Shown here in pieces: positions 54,263-64,000 of a stretch of DNA of 64,000 nucleotides. The position numbers were made by a program, and so were the translations under genes. Each line of letters begins with the position of its first letter. Position 1 is the first letter of the stretch. Below the pieces are notes generated by a model. That model made no database searches. It worked only from the letters and a program-made list of their open reading frames with translations, and was not told where the DNA came from. Source of the DNA: JAHFDS01 sp964593795 (GTDB lineage Bacteria > Myxococcota_A > Polyangia > JAHFDS01); assembly GCA_964593795.1 (NCBI GenBank), contig CAZQJC010000095.1:62001-126000 (forward strand), read 5' to 3'.

Positions 54263-55855
54263 TTGTTCTACGCGCTCTGTGCGGAGCCCGCCCCGTCGTG
54301 GCTGGACTCGCCCGAGCTGGCGGCGGGCGCCGCTAGCCTCGGCATCGCGCATCCCCCGAGCCAGCCGCTGGCGATGCTCATCGGCAAGGCGGCCGCGCTG
54401 CTGCCGCTCGGACCGGTCGCGCTCCGCGTCGCGCTCGCGTCGGCCGCCGCAGGCGCGATCGCGGCGGCGCTCGTGACGCTGCTCGCCCTGCGCCTCCTCG
54501 AGGCGGTGACCGAGGAGACGCCGGGGCCCGCGTGTCGCGCGATCGCCGTCGCGGGTGGCCTCGCGTTCGCCGGCACCTGGGCGCACGGGTTCCAGTGCGT
54601 CCGCGTGGAGGTCTACGCGCTACACACGGCGCTCGTCCTCGGCGCGGCCGCGCTGGCGGTGCACGCCGAGCGGGCCCATGGCGCGGCGCGCTCGCGGGCG
54701 CTCCTCGGCGGCGCGCTCTGCCTGGGCCTCGGCCTGTGCAACCACCACCTCGGCACGCTCGTCTGCGCCGTGCCGCTCGTGCTCTGGATCGTGCTCTTGC
54801 GGCCGCGCCCGTCGGTCGCTGTCGGCATGCTCCTCGTCGGAGGGATGTGCGCGGGCGTGTACGCCTACGTGCCGCTCCGCGCGGCCACCGAGCCCGTCAA
54901 CTGGGGGCACCCTGCGACGCTCGAGCGCTTCTTCTGGGTCGTCACTGCCAAGGCCTTCCAGAAGACCAGCGAGCGCGGCGAGGACAGCGCGGCGGCGCTC
55001 GAGCTCCTCGTGCAGATGACGCCGCTCGCGGCCCTGCTGTCGCTCGCCGGCGCGTGGCTGCTCGCCCGCTCTCGCCGGCGGCTGCGCCTGGCGATCGTCG
55101 CGATCGGCGTCGGCGTGGCCGCGCCCCTGTCCACCGTGGTGGTGGGGTTCGATCCCACGAACGCGGACCGGCAGGGCTGGACGGCGCCGGGGCTCGGCTG
55201 CCTCTGGGCGCTGGCCGTGCTCCCGGTGGCGCTCCTCGCGCATCGCTTCAAGCGCGCGGCGATGCCCATCGCTGCGGTGGCCCTGGCGCTGGCGCTCGCG
55301 CAGGGGGCGCGCAACCTCCACGCCCTCGATCGCCACGACTTCTGGGGCGCCGACGACGTCACTCGCCTCGTGTGGGACGGCGTGCCGCCGCGCGCGCGCG
55401 TCGAGACCGCGAACCACCAGGGCCTGTTCCAGCGCTGGTACGCCGTGGCCGTCGAGGGCGCCAGGCCCGACGTGGCCACGTGGCATCGCCACTTCAGCGG
55501 TCACCCGGCGTATCCGCCGCGGCCCTTCACACCGGATCTCGTCGAGCTCGAGTTCGACACGCCGGCAGGCGCGCTGCACCCGGACGGCGCCTTCCTCGCT
55601 TCCGGCGCCGGCGTCGCGGCCGGCGAGGCGCGGACGAGGGCGTTCCTGGCGGCGTTCGACGCGGTATGCATGCGCTCGGAGGATCGCGAGACGCGCCGCG
55701 CGGCCCTGTGGCGGTACTACCTGCTCGCGCGCTCGCTGTGCGATCCCGGTCGTCCAGCGTCCGCCCTGGGGCGCGACGCGGCGCTGCGCGCGCGCGCCTA
55801 CAACGGCGGCCCCTCTCCGGAGCTCGACGCGCTCGGTCAGGCGTGTGGCATATGA
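54263..55855 (+). CDS. DUF2723-family multipass membrane protein (probable glycosyltransferase-type)
   Basis: 530 residues from TTG, about ten membrane segments. DUF2723/GT-C-type proteins start with a membrane helix and a D-E loop; here SWLDSPELAAGAASLGIAHPPSQPL contains the conserved acidic residues after the first helix. From the TTG, the first helix would be truncated. Reading back in the same frame, a CTG at 54191 that overlaps the pilin stop (CTGA) would give WWTFAAAILFYAL and a full first helix. Function: possible lipid-linked sugar transfer to protein, unproven. The short distance to the pilin suggests coupling. Confidence 0.8.
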   Translation: MFYALCAEPAPSWLDSPELAAGAASLGIAHPPSQPLAMLIGKAAALLPLGPVALRVALASAAAGAIAAALVTLLALRLLEAVTEETPGPACRAIAVAGGLAFAGTWAHGFQCVRVEVYALHTALVLGAAALAVHAERAHGAARSRALLGGALCLGLGLCNHHLGTLVCAVPLVLWIVLLRPRPSVAVGMLLVGGMCAGVYAYVPLRAATEPVNWGHPATLERFFWVVTAKAFQKTSERGEDSAAALELLVQMTPLAALLSLAGAWLLARSRRRLRLAIVAIGVGVAAPLSTVVVGFDPTNADRQGWTAPGLGCLWALAVLPVALLAHRFKRAAMPIAAVALALALAQGARNLHALDRHDFWGADDVTRLVWDGVPPRARVETANHQGLFQRWYAVAVEGARPDVATWHRHFSGHPAYPPRPFTPDLVELEFDTPAGALHPDGAFLASGAGVAAGEARTRAFLAAFDAVCMRSEDRETRRAALWRYYLLARSLCDPGRPASALGRDAALRARAYNGGPSPELDALGQACGI

Positions 55856-55856
55856 T
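55851..55856 (+). promoter_or_regulatory. -10 box of the hydrolase at 55863 (leaderless)
   Basis: TATGAT ends six bases before the ATG and overlaps the stop of the DUF2723 gene. Confidence 0.5.
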
Positions 55857-55862
55857 CACCAC

Positions 55863-56921
55863 ATGAAGCGCGTCCTGCATCGCGTGCGTCAGGCCGTCGG
55901 AGCCACCGTCGTCGACGCCGGGTTCCGCAGCCTGGCCGGGGTCGGGGGGCGGACCCCGCTGGCGCGACCGTCTCGACATGGCGTCGAGGTGATCCGCGAC
56001 GTGGCGTACATGCACGGCCCGCGCGGCGGCGTGATCGAGGAGCACCTCCTCGACGTGTGGCGGCCCAAGGAGCGCAAGGGTCCGTTGCCGGTCGTGCTCT
56101 ACGTGCACGGCGGCGGCTTCCGCATCCTGTCCAAGGACACGCACTGGGTGATGGCGCTGGCGTTCGCGCGGCGCGGCTACCTCGTGTTCAACGTGAGCTA
56201 TCGCCTGGCGCCCAGGCACCCGTTCCCCGCGGCGCTCGAGGATCTCTCGCACGCGTATGCCTGGGTGAGCACGCACGCCGCGGCGTACGGCGGCGACCCC
56301 TCGCGCTTCGTGCTCGCGGGCGAATCGGCGGGCGCGAACCTGGTCTCGGTCCTGGCGCTCCTGTCCTCGTACAAGCGGCACGAGGCCTTCGCCAAGCGCA
56401 TCTGGGACAGCGGGATGCATCCACGCGCCGTGATCCCGCAGTGCGGGATCTTCCAGGTCTCCGACACGTCGCGGTTCTCGCGGCGGCGCGCGCTGCCGCG
56501 CTTCCTGCAGGACCGGCTGTGGGAGGTCGAGCACGCGTACCTGCGGGGCGTCGCCAAGGACGATCCGCGCCGCGAGCTCGCCGATCCGGTCGTCCTGCTC
56601 GAGCGGGGCAGAAAGCCGGATCGCGCCTTGCCGCCGTTCTTCCTCTCGGTCGGCACCAAGGACCCGCTGCTCGACGACACGCGGCGGCTCGCGGCGGCGC
56701 TCGAGCACCTCGGCGTTCGCGCGGAGGCGCGCTACTTCGAGGGCGAGGTGCACGCGTTCCAGGCGCTCGTGTGGCGCCGGGCTGCGCAGCGCTGCTGGAC
56801 CGAGACCTACGCGTTCCTCGAGGACGTCATCGGCCCGACCGAGCCCGCGACCACGCGCCCCGCGCTTCCGCGGCGCAAGCGCAAGACGACCGCGAAGACC
56901 GTCGCGCACCGGCACGCCTGA
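55863..56921 (+). CDS. HSL-type alpha/beta-hydrolase
   Basis: 352 residues. Hormone-sensitive-lipase-type esterase: HGGGF oxyanion motif (near 83), nucleophile elbow GESAGA, acid in VGTKDPLLDD, His in EVHAFQ. A basic tail (RRKRKTTAKTVAHRHA) is unusual. The ATG at 55863 is preferred over 55845 because of the -10 box just upstream. Substrate unknown. Confidence 0.9.
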   Translation: MKRVLHRVRQAVGATVVDAGFRSLAGVGGRTPLARPSRHGVEVIRDVAYMHGPRGGVIEEHLLDVWRPKERKGPLPVVLYVHGGGFRILSKDTHWVMALAFARRGYLVFNVSYRLAPRHPFPAALEDLSHAYAWVSTHAAAYGGDPSRFVLAGESAGANLVSVLALLSSYKRHEAFAKRIWDSGMHPRAVIPQCGIFQVSDTSRFSRRRALPRFLQDRLWEVEHAYLRGVAKDDPRRELADPVVLLERGRKPDRALPPFFLSVGTKDPLLDDTRRLAAALEHLGVRAEARYFEGEVHAFQALVWRRAAQRCWTETYAFLEDVIGPTEPATTRPALPRRKRKTTAKTVAHRHA

Positions 56922-56942
56922 GCCGGACGATCCGGATCGCGA

Positions 56943-57006
56943 CGCGGCTTTGCCGCGGCGGGGGAAGGGCAGCGTGCCCTTCCTGCGGCGGCCCTCCGAG
57001 GCCGCC
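56943..57006. repeat. Triple-hairpin element, copy C, between convergent genes
   Basis: Three successive hairpins: CGCGGC-TTT-GCCGCG (56943-56957), GGAAGGGCA-GCG-TGCCCTTCC (56963-56983) and GGCGGCC-loop-GGCCGCC (56987-57006). It matches copy A and is nearly the same as part of copy B. Located between stops of two convergent genes, suited to bidirectional termination. Confidence 0.8.
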
Positions 57007-57012
57007 GATCGC

Positions 57013-57999
<987 letters not shown>

Positions 58000-58038
58000 C
58001 GGGTACCGCGTCGAGGGAGGTTCAGCCGGGGGCGCGGG

Positions 58039-58611
58039 TCAGGTGATGCGCATCGAGTCGAGCTGCTTCTTGCGCTCGAGGTAGTCGAGCACGGGCTTCG
58101 ACTGCTTGAGCCGACCCTCGATCTGCTCCTCGGTGATCTCGTAGTTCGTGCCGAACTCGAGGCCGTCCTCGTACAGGGTCTCGGCCGCCTCGTCGTCGTC
58201 GAGGTAGGTCTTGACCTTCTTGGCCTTGTGAACCTGCTTGGTGAGCTCGCCGATCTTCGACTCGAGCCACGTGTACGTCCCGCCGAGCGCGGCCTTGTAG
58301 GTCGCGAGATCCTGCTCCAGAGGATCGTAGAGCTCGCCGAAGCGCTCGCAGAACTCCGCGGTGCCCTCCTGCCTCTTGATCCACGCCAGCACGAGCCGCA
58401 GCAGCACGACGTCGTCGGTGCGCCCGAGGATGCGCTCGTTCGACTCCTGTGGATGGAGGATGTAGAGGATGGCGCCGCACACGGTCTCTCGAACGCCCCG
58501 CTCGTGGTTGGGGTCGTCCTTCGCCTCGTAGAGCACCTTCAGATCGAAGGGCAACGTGACGAGGTGGTTGCGCAGCGTTTCGATGAACCGCTGCTCCAGC
58601 GCCTTGTCCAT
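58039..58611 (-). CDS. Conserved-looking cytosolic protein, unknown
   Basis: 190 residues from the ATG at 58611 (an ATG four codons earlier is also possible). All-helical prediction with VCGAILYILHPQESNERILGRTDDVVLLRLVLAWI near the middle and a charged C-terminal part (YDPLEQDLATYKAALGGTYTWLESKI; KKAKKVKTYLDDDEAAETLYEDGLEFG). Part may recall YkvA/DUF1232-type sequences, but I do not assign it. Thirty-nine bases upstream of the HD gene on the same strand. Confidence 0.65.
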   Translation of the reverse strand: MDKALEQRFIETLRNHLVTLPFDLKVLYEAKDDPNHERGVRETVCGAILYILHPQESNERILGRTDDVVLLRLVLAWIKRQEGTAEFCERFGELYDPLEQDLATYKAALGGTYTWLESKIGELTKQVHKAKKVKTYLDDDEAAETLYEDGLEFGTNYEITEEQIEGRLKQSKPVLDYLERKKQLDSMRIT

Positions 58612-58736
58612 AGGATGAACCAATAGCCGAACCCCGAGGAAGTTTCAACGGATCCGCGCGTGAGGGGTCCCGGAAGGCTGGATCGCGGCCGGGGGAAGGT
58701 GCACGAATTGCCGATGCTGGGAGCCTCCGGCTGATC

Positions 58737-58742
58737 TACGAT
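58737..58742 (+). promoter_or_regulatory. -10 box before the gene at 58751 (leaderless)
   Basis: TACGAT ends eight bases before the GTG start. Confidence 0.45.
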
Positions 58743-58750
58743 CGTCGCTG

Positions 58751-59923
58751 GTGCGCCCTCGCTCGCCGGTACGCGGCTTCAACCACAACACGCGCTACCA
58801 CGGGCGCGTGTACCACGTGCAGACCGAAGATTCGGGCATCCAGAAGGCCCACGTCTACACGCACCTGTTCGTCGGCGGGACCATCATCTCGACGAAGAAG
58901 AGCAACTACGACGCGGCGCTGGCCGAGGACGACATCAAGAAGATCATGCAGGCGCAGCACAAGGCCGTGCTCAAGAGCCTGCTCGCCGGCGATCATGACG
59001 AGCGCATCGTCGCCATCTTCGGCACGCTCGACGCGCCAGCCGAGGAGGCGGCCGCGCCCGAGGACATCGAGCGCACCGAGCCCATCGCGCAGGTCTCCGA
59101 GGAGGAGCTGACGCAGGTGGGCGGCCCTGTGGGCTTCGAGGCCGAGGTGACGCTCCACGAGGCCGTGGAGCCTCCGGCCGCGCCTCCGCGGATCGCACCG
59201 CCGATCGCCTCGCCGGGGCTCGTGCCGCCGGCCGCGCCTCCCGCAGCGCCCGCGCCGGTGGCGTCGGCTGGCGTCACGCACCCGCGCCCGCATCCGGCAC
59301 CGCCGCCGCCCGCGCACTCGCCCACGGCGACGCAGTCGATGCCGGCGACCGCGTCGCAGACCGTGCGGCCGCGCATCTGGGCGCGAAAGGTCGGCACCCA
59401 GGAGCGCCCGTTCGAGACCACGGGCGAGTTCCGGGTGGCCTCGGAGATCGTCGATCGCGCCGCCCAGGAGGCAGGAGACGCGCGTCCGGCGCCCGCGCCG
59501 GTCGTGTCGCGTCCGGCCACCGGACCGACCAGCGAGGGCGTCGTGGTCGCGCGGCCGATCGTCGTGGGCACCGGCGCGCCGGTGATCGCGCCGAGCCGGA
59601 CGGGCGGCCCCGGACCCCGCGCGCCGGACCGCCCGGCGGCGCCTGCCCCCGAAACACCGCCGCACCCGCAGGGGCAGGTGACGGGCTCCTATCGGTCGAT
59701 CCCCCATCCGGCGCAGCGCCTCGCGCAGCAGTCCGGGCAGGTGCGCCCGCCGCCGCCTCCTCCTCCGCGCTCGAGCGTACCGCCGGTGCCGAGCGGCGCC
59801 CGCGCGACCGGCGTCGGGCCCAAGCAGCCGCCGCCCGCCCCGCCGCCTGCCCCCGAGCCGCGGGAGCCCGGCCTCGACGAGATCATCCTCGACTACCTGA
59901 CCGATCCCTCAAGGGGCAAGTAG
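58751..59923 (+). CDS. Conserved myxobacterial protein with N-terminal GFNHN domain and Pro-rich tail
   Basis: 390 residues from a GTG. Residues 8-85 form a small beta/alpha domain (RGFNHNTRYHGRVYHVQTEDSG, THLFVGGTIISTKKSNYD, KKIMQAQHKAVLKSLLAG) of a type I associate with myxobacteria, with no known function. The rest is a disordered Pro/Ala/Ser region (about 100-370) ending in EPGLDEIILDYLTDPSRGK. The layout suggests an adaptor with an N-terminal binding module and a C-terminal docking motif. Confidence 0.7.
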   Translation: MRPRSPVRGFNHNTRYHGRVYHVQTEDSGIQKAHVYTHLFVGGTIISTKKSNYDAALAEDDIKKIMQAQHKAVLKSLLAGDHDERIVAIFGTLDAPAEEAAAPEDIERTEPIAQVSEEELTQVGGPVGFEAEVTLHEAVEPPAAPPRIAPPIASPGLVPPAAPPAAPAPVASAGVTHPRPHPAPPPPAHSPTATQSMPATASQTVRPRIWARKVGTQERPFETTGEFRVASEIVDRAAQEAGDARPAPAPVVSRPATGPTSEGVVVARPIVVGTGAPVIAPSRTGGPGPRAPDRPAAPAPETPPHPQGQVTGSYRSIPHPAQRLAQQSGQVRPPPPPPPRSSVPPVPSGARATGVGPKQPPPAPPPAPEPREPGLDEIILDYLTDPSRGK

Positions 59924-60047
59924 TCGCACGAGCGATTGACGCAGTGCGCCGGCGCGGCGCATTGGAATTCCGGGGAAAACAGAAGAAAGCAATGAGGTCC
60001 GGCGCACGTTGCAAACGCGCACGGACGTATGGCATACACGCGCATAC
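59924..60047. promoter_or_regulatory. Region upstream of the POT transporter with GTATG-G-CATAC
   Basis: 124 gene-free bases, AT-richer than the surroundings. Contains the palindrome GTATGGCATAC with another CATAC half-site close to the ATG, possibly an operator. No clear -35/-10 pair. Confidence 0.35.
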
Positions 60048-61754
<1,707 letters not shown>

Positions 61755-61773
61755 GGGGCGCGGGACGCGGATC

Positions 61774-61803
61774 GTCCACGTCCACGTCCACGTCCACGTC
61801 CAC
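61774..61803. repeat. Hexamer array (GTCCAC)5, third copy
   Basis: Five perfect units between GGATC and GACGG in the 64-base gap between convergent genes. Confidence 0.92.
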
Positions 61804-61818
61804 GACGGAACGGAGTGG

Positions 61819-62739
61819 TCAGGGGCGGAGGCGGGCGGCGATGGAGTCGGCGCGGCCGTCGGTGAGGGCGGCGGTGGCGGCGGTGAGGGCATCGGCGTAG
61901 GCGGCGCCGGCGGCGTGCAGGAAGAGGGCGGCGGTGGCGGCGGCGCGGGCGAGGATGGGATCTTCGATCGCCGCGGGGGGGACGTCGATCGAGGTCGAGA
62001 GCGCGCCCGGCACGCGGGCGAGGCGCAGGCGCTTTCCGGGGACGGCCTCGGGCAGGCCGCCGAGCTGCTGGATGACCGCGCCGGCGGGCGCGCCGGAGAG
62101 CGTGAGCGCGCGGCAGGTCGCCTCGAGGTAGGGCGCGTGGAAGACGCCCGCGAGGTGCGGCCCGGGGGAAAGGGGCGAGAGGAGCTTCGCGACGGTGTGC
62201 GCGGCGGTGCGGACGCCGAGCAGCGGACGCAGCGCGACGAGGCGGTGGAGCGCGGGACACGCGAGGCGGAGGTCGAGCGCGGCGACGCCGGCCCGGGCGA
62301 GGTCGCGGGCGGCGCGCACCGGGTCGAGCGGGCCCGAAAGGCCGATCGACGCGAGCGAGGCGCCGAGGTCGTGCCTGGCGAAGGGATCGTCGGCGAGCAC
62401 GCCGAGGAGCACCGGGACGCCGAGCGCGGCGGCGACGCACGCGGCGCGCGGGAGCACGCTCGCCGTGCCCTGGTGGCCGTCGGCGTGCGCGTCGACGAGG
62501 AGCGTTCCGGTGGGTGCGACGATGCGCGGGACGAGCGGCGCGAACGCGTCGGTGAACCCGGCGAGCTCGTCGGCGGTCTCGCCCTTCATGCGGAGCGCGA
62601 GGAGAAATGCGCCGATCTGCGCGGGATCTGCGTGGCCCGCCGCGACGAGCGTCATCGCCTCGCGGGCCTCGTCGCGCGTCAGCGCTCGCGCGCGCTTGGC
62701 GCCGGCGCCGACGGCATGGATGAAGTGGGGGAGCGTCAC
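61819..62739 (-). CDS. TrpD2-like glycosyltransferase/phosphoribosyltransferase-fold protein
   Basis: 306 residues from a GTG that overlaps the stop of the upstream gene. The N-terminal helical Glycos_trans_3N-like domain (ALTRDEAREAMTLVAAGHADPAQIGAFLLALRMKGETADELAGFTDAF) and the following alpha/beta domain match anthranilate phosphoribosyltransferase-like TrpD2 (YbiB) proteins. The phosphate loop is changed to VDAHADGHQGTASVLPRAA, unlike the GTGGD of true TrpD. TrpD2 proteins bind nucleic acid in other bacteria. Not a tryptophan enzyme by this evidence. Confidence 0.78.
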   Translation of the reverse strand: MTLPHFIHAVGAGAKRARALTRDEAREAMTLVAAGHADPAQIGAFLLALRMKGETADELAGFTDAFAPLVPRIVAPTGTLLVDAHADGHQGTASVLPRAACVAAALGVPVLLGVLADDPFARHDLGASLASIGLSGPLDPVRAARDLARAGVAALDLRLACPALHRLVALRPLLGVRTAAHTVAKLLSPLSPGPHLAGVFHAPYLEATCRALTLSGAPAGAVIQQLGGLPEAVPGKRLRLARVPGALSTSIDVPPAAIEDPILARAAATAALFLHAAGAAYADALTAATAALTDGRADSIAARLRP

Positions 62740-63995
62740 GTGCGGAGGTCTCTCACGAGGGTGCGGGTGCGCAGGTCGGCCGCGAGCACGCGCCCGCGAT
62801 CGTCGGAGAGGACCACGAGGGGCTCGCCGAGGCGCAGGGACACGCGGCTCGCGCCCTGGAAGCGGACGTGGACGGCGGGGGCGGGCGCGCGCGCGGGGTC
62901 CTCGCCGAGGCGCAGCACCGAGACGGAGACAGATTCGCCTTCGCGAATGCGTAGCGCGAGGTGATCGGCGAAGAGGGCCACGGGCGCGACGAGGGGGCCG
63001 CCGGCGGGCAAGGGGAGCATCGCGTGCGTGCCGCGGCGGGTGATCCACAGGCTCGCCGCAGAGACCTGCACCGTGGCGCCGTGGGCGCCGAGCCCGACGA
63101 GGGGGCCGAGGCGAACGCGCTCGAGATCTCGGCGGTCGCGGAGCTGAAGCGTCGGCAGGTCGAAGCGCCAGACCTCGTCGCACGGATCGTCGACGTGCAC
63201 CGCGAGCGACGTGGCGGAGCGGCGGATGGCCTTGATGGGGCCGTCGGCGTCGAGCCGCCAGAGCGTGTGCAGGCTGCCCTTCGTGAGATCGAGCGCGCAC
63301 AGCGAGCGGCCCTGCGCGACGAACCAGACGAGGCCATCGTGATCGGGGGCGAACGCGCCGAGCGGGAGATCGCCGAGCAGGCGCGTCTTGCCGGTGCGGA
63401 GGTCCACGTGCGTGGCGCGGTAGAGGCGACCGCGCGGGGCGAGCGCCACCGCGGAGCCGCCGTGATCGGCGAGCGCGAGCGAGTGCGCGGGGACGTCGAC
63501 CTCGAGCGCGGGGCGGCCGTCGCGGGAGATGAGGCGCAGGCCGGGCTCGCCGAGCGCGAGCGCGAGGCGGCCGTCGGGCAGGAGCGCGGCGTCGAAGACG
63601 GGCGTGGGGCCGCCGTCGAGGGGGCTGCGCGAGACCTCGAGCGTGCGATCGCTGCTGGGCGCTTGCAGGGACGAGAGCGCGGGGAGATCCGTGCGAAGGG
63701 CGCCGTCCTCGGTGAGCTCGACGAGCTCGCCGAGCTCGGCCGGCGAGAGCGTGGGCAGCGCGCGACCCGCGTCGCGCAGCGTGGCGCGCAGGACCGCGCG
63801 TGCGACGGCGCGGATGGGCGGCGAGGGGGGGCTGCGCCGCACGGCGCGGGCGAGCGCGGCGCGGGCGTCGGTGGCCTCGAGCGAGGGATCGTCGAGGAGC
63901 GCGTGCAGCATCGGCGTCAGGGCGGGCAGGGCCTCGGGCTCGAGCTGCAGGCGGCGTGGCAGGAGGCGCGCGGCGAGCGAGCCGCCCTCGGCCAT
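62736..63995 (-). CDS. Beta-propeller-like protein, possibly truncated by right edge
   Basis: 419 residues visible from an ATG only five bases from the window end; it could continue beyond. Residues 1-100 are helical and Leu/Ala-rich. From about 130 there are propeller-like strands (LLPDGRLALALGEPGLRLISRDGRPALEV, LAPRGRLYRATHVDLRTGKTRLLG, GLVWFVAQGRSLCALDLTKGSLHTLW, ASLWITRRGTHAMLPLPAGG). The pattern is reminiscent of bpX-type propellers in MoxR-vWA ternary systems of myxobacteria, but no vWA or MoxR gene is visible, so this is only a suggestion. It is co-transcribed with the TrpD2-like gene. Confidence 0.65.
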   Translation of the reverse strand: MAEGGSLAARLLPRRLQLEPEALPALTPMLHALLDDPSLEATDARAALARAVRRSPPSPPIRAVARAVLRATLRDAGRALPTLSPAELGELVELTEDGALRTDLPALSSLQAPSSDRTLEVSRSPLDGGPTPVFDAALLPDGRLALALGEPGLRLISRDGRPALEVDVPAHSLALADHGGSAVALAPRGRLYRATHVDLRTGKTRLLGDLPLGAFAPDHDGLVWFVAQGRSLCALDLTKGSLHTLWRLDADGPIKAIRRSATSLAVHVDDPCDEVWRFDLPTLQLRDRRDLERVRLGPLVGLGAHGATVQVSAASLWITRRGTHAMLPLPAGGPLVAPVALFADHLALRIREGESVSVSVLRLGEDPARAPAPAVHVRFQGASRVSLRLGEPLVVLSDDRGRVLAADLRTRTLVRDLRT

Positions 63996-64000
63996 CGCGA

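Noticed and set aside
62736..63995. Firm call of a MoxR-vWA ternary system
   Set aside because: Propeller-like repeats are present, but no MoxR or vWA gene lies in the window, so the context is missing.

Overview
The window is very GC-rich, densely coded bacterial DNA with long spurious antisense reading frames, strong G/C third positions and frequent GTG starts. Many lipoproteins, a MYXO-CTERM-type C-terminus, TIGR04551-like outer-membrane and bactofilin-like lipoprotein genes, and an hpf-ptsN-hprK-rapZ-EIIA-ptsH-ptsI operon point to a myxobacterium (Myxococcota). I place it no lower than that. I count 63 protein-coding genes. The first is cut by the left edge and the last may be cut by the right edge. 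No tRNA, rRNA, CRISPR array or insertion sequence was recognised.

Region 1 (1-10745) is the standout. The PHA regulator phaR is followed on the + strand by an operon of phasin, class III-like PHA synthase, reductase and a lipoprotein PHB-depolymerase-type esterase. Diverging from phaR, seven tightly spaced or overlapping genes run leftward: MFS transporter, lipoprotein A, lipid-anchored alpha/beta-hydrolase, outer-membrane barrel, lipoprotein B (a paralogue of A), a small PhaE-like protein and an acyl-CoA synthetase. Both operon promoters have the same layout: a TGTTGC-N3-GCA palindrome, TTGACA, a 17-nt spacer, a TAG-type -10, then a second palindrome. I infer that PhaR couples polymer synthesis to a surface ester-hydrolysis, uptake and CoA-activation system that I cannot match to a described one.

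Region 2 (10765-25213) holds a phosphate transporter with its PhoU-like partner, a short leuA diverging from a LysR gene, a Tat-type phosphoesterase lipoprotein, a GST-monooxygenase fusion and a MocR regulator facing an EamA exporter. It ends with an ECF sigma cassette. The sigma gene and a downstream surface lipoprotein gene carry the same promoter motif at identical spacing. A GH18 chitinase lipoprotein with a nine-unit Gly-rich linker follows.

Region 3 (25263-39516) contains a FecR/LysM-like envelope protein, a reverse transsulfuration pair (CBS and a cystathionine lyase with a missing internal segment), YbjN and CyaY proteins, and a degenerate metzincin with a sorting tail. A 977-residue protease/propeller/barrel protein, a GNAT, a CheY, a hydrolase and a small barrel follow. 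Region 4 (39532-45052) is the nitrogen-type phosphotransferase operon. Region 5 (45188-64000) mixes sensors and sigma factors with PilZ, adenosine deaminase, gshB, an NtrC-type regulator, a pilin, a DUF2723 membrane protein, several conserved unknowns, a POT peptide transporter, a TrpD2-like protein and a beta-propeller protein.

Two genome-scale signals recur. At least ten genes have a -10-like hexamer only 6-9 nt before the start codon and no clear Shine-Dalgarno, which suggests leaderless transcripts. Short arrays and triple-hairpin repeats sit at gene ends: (GTCCAC)5 three times, heptamers such as (GGCTACA)6, and hairpin clusters.
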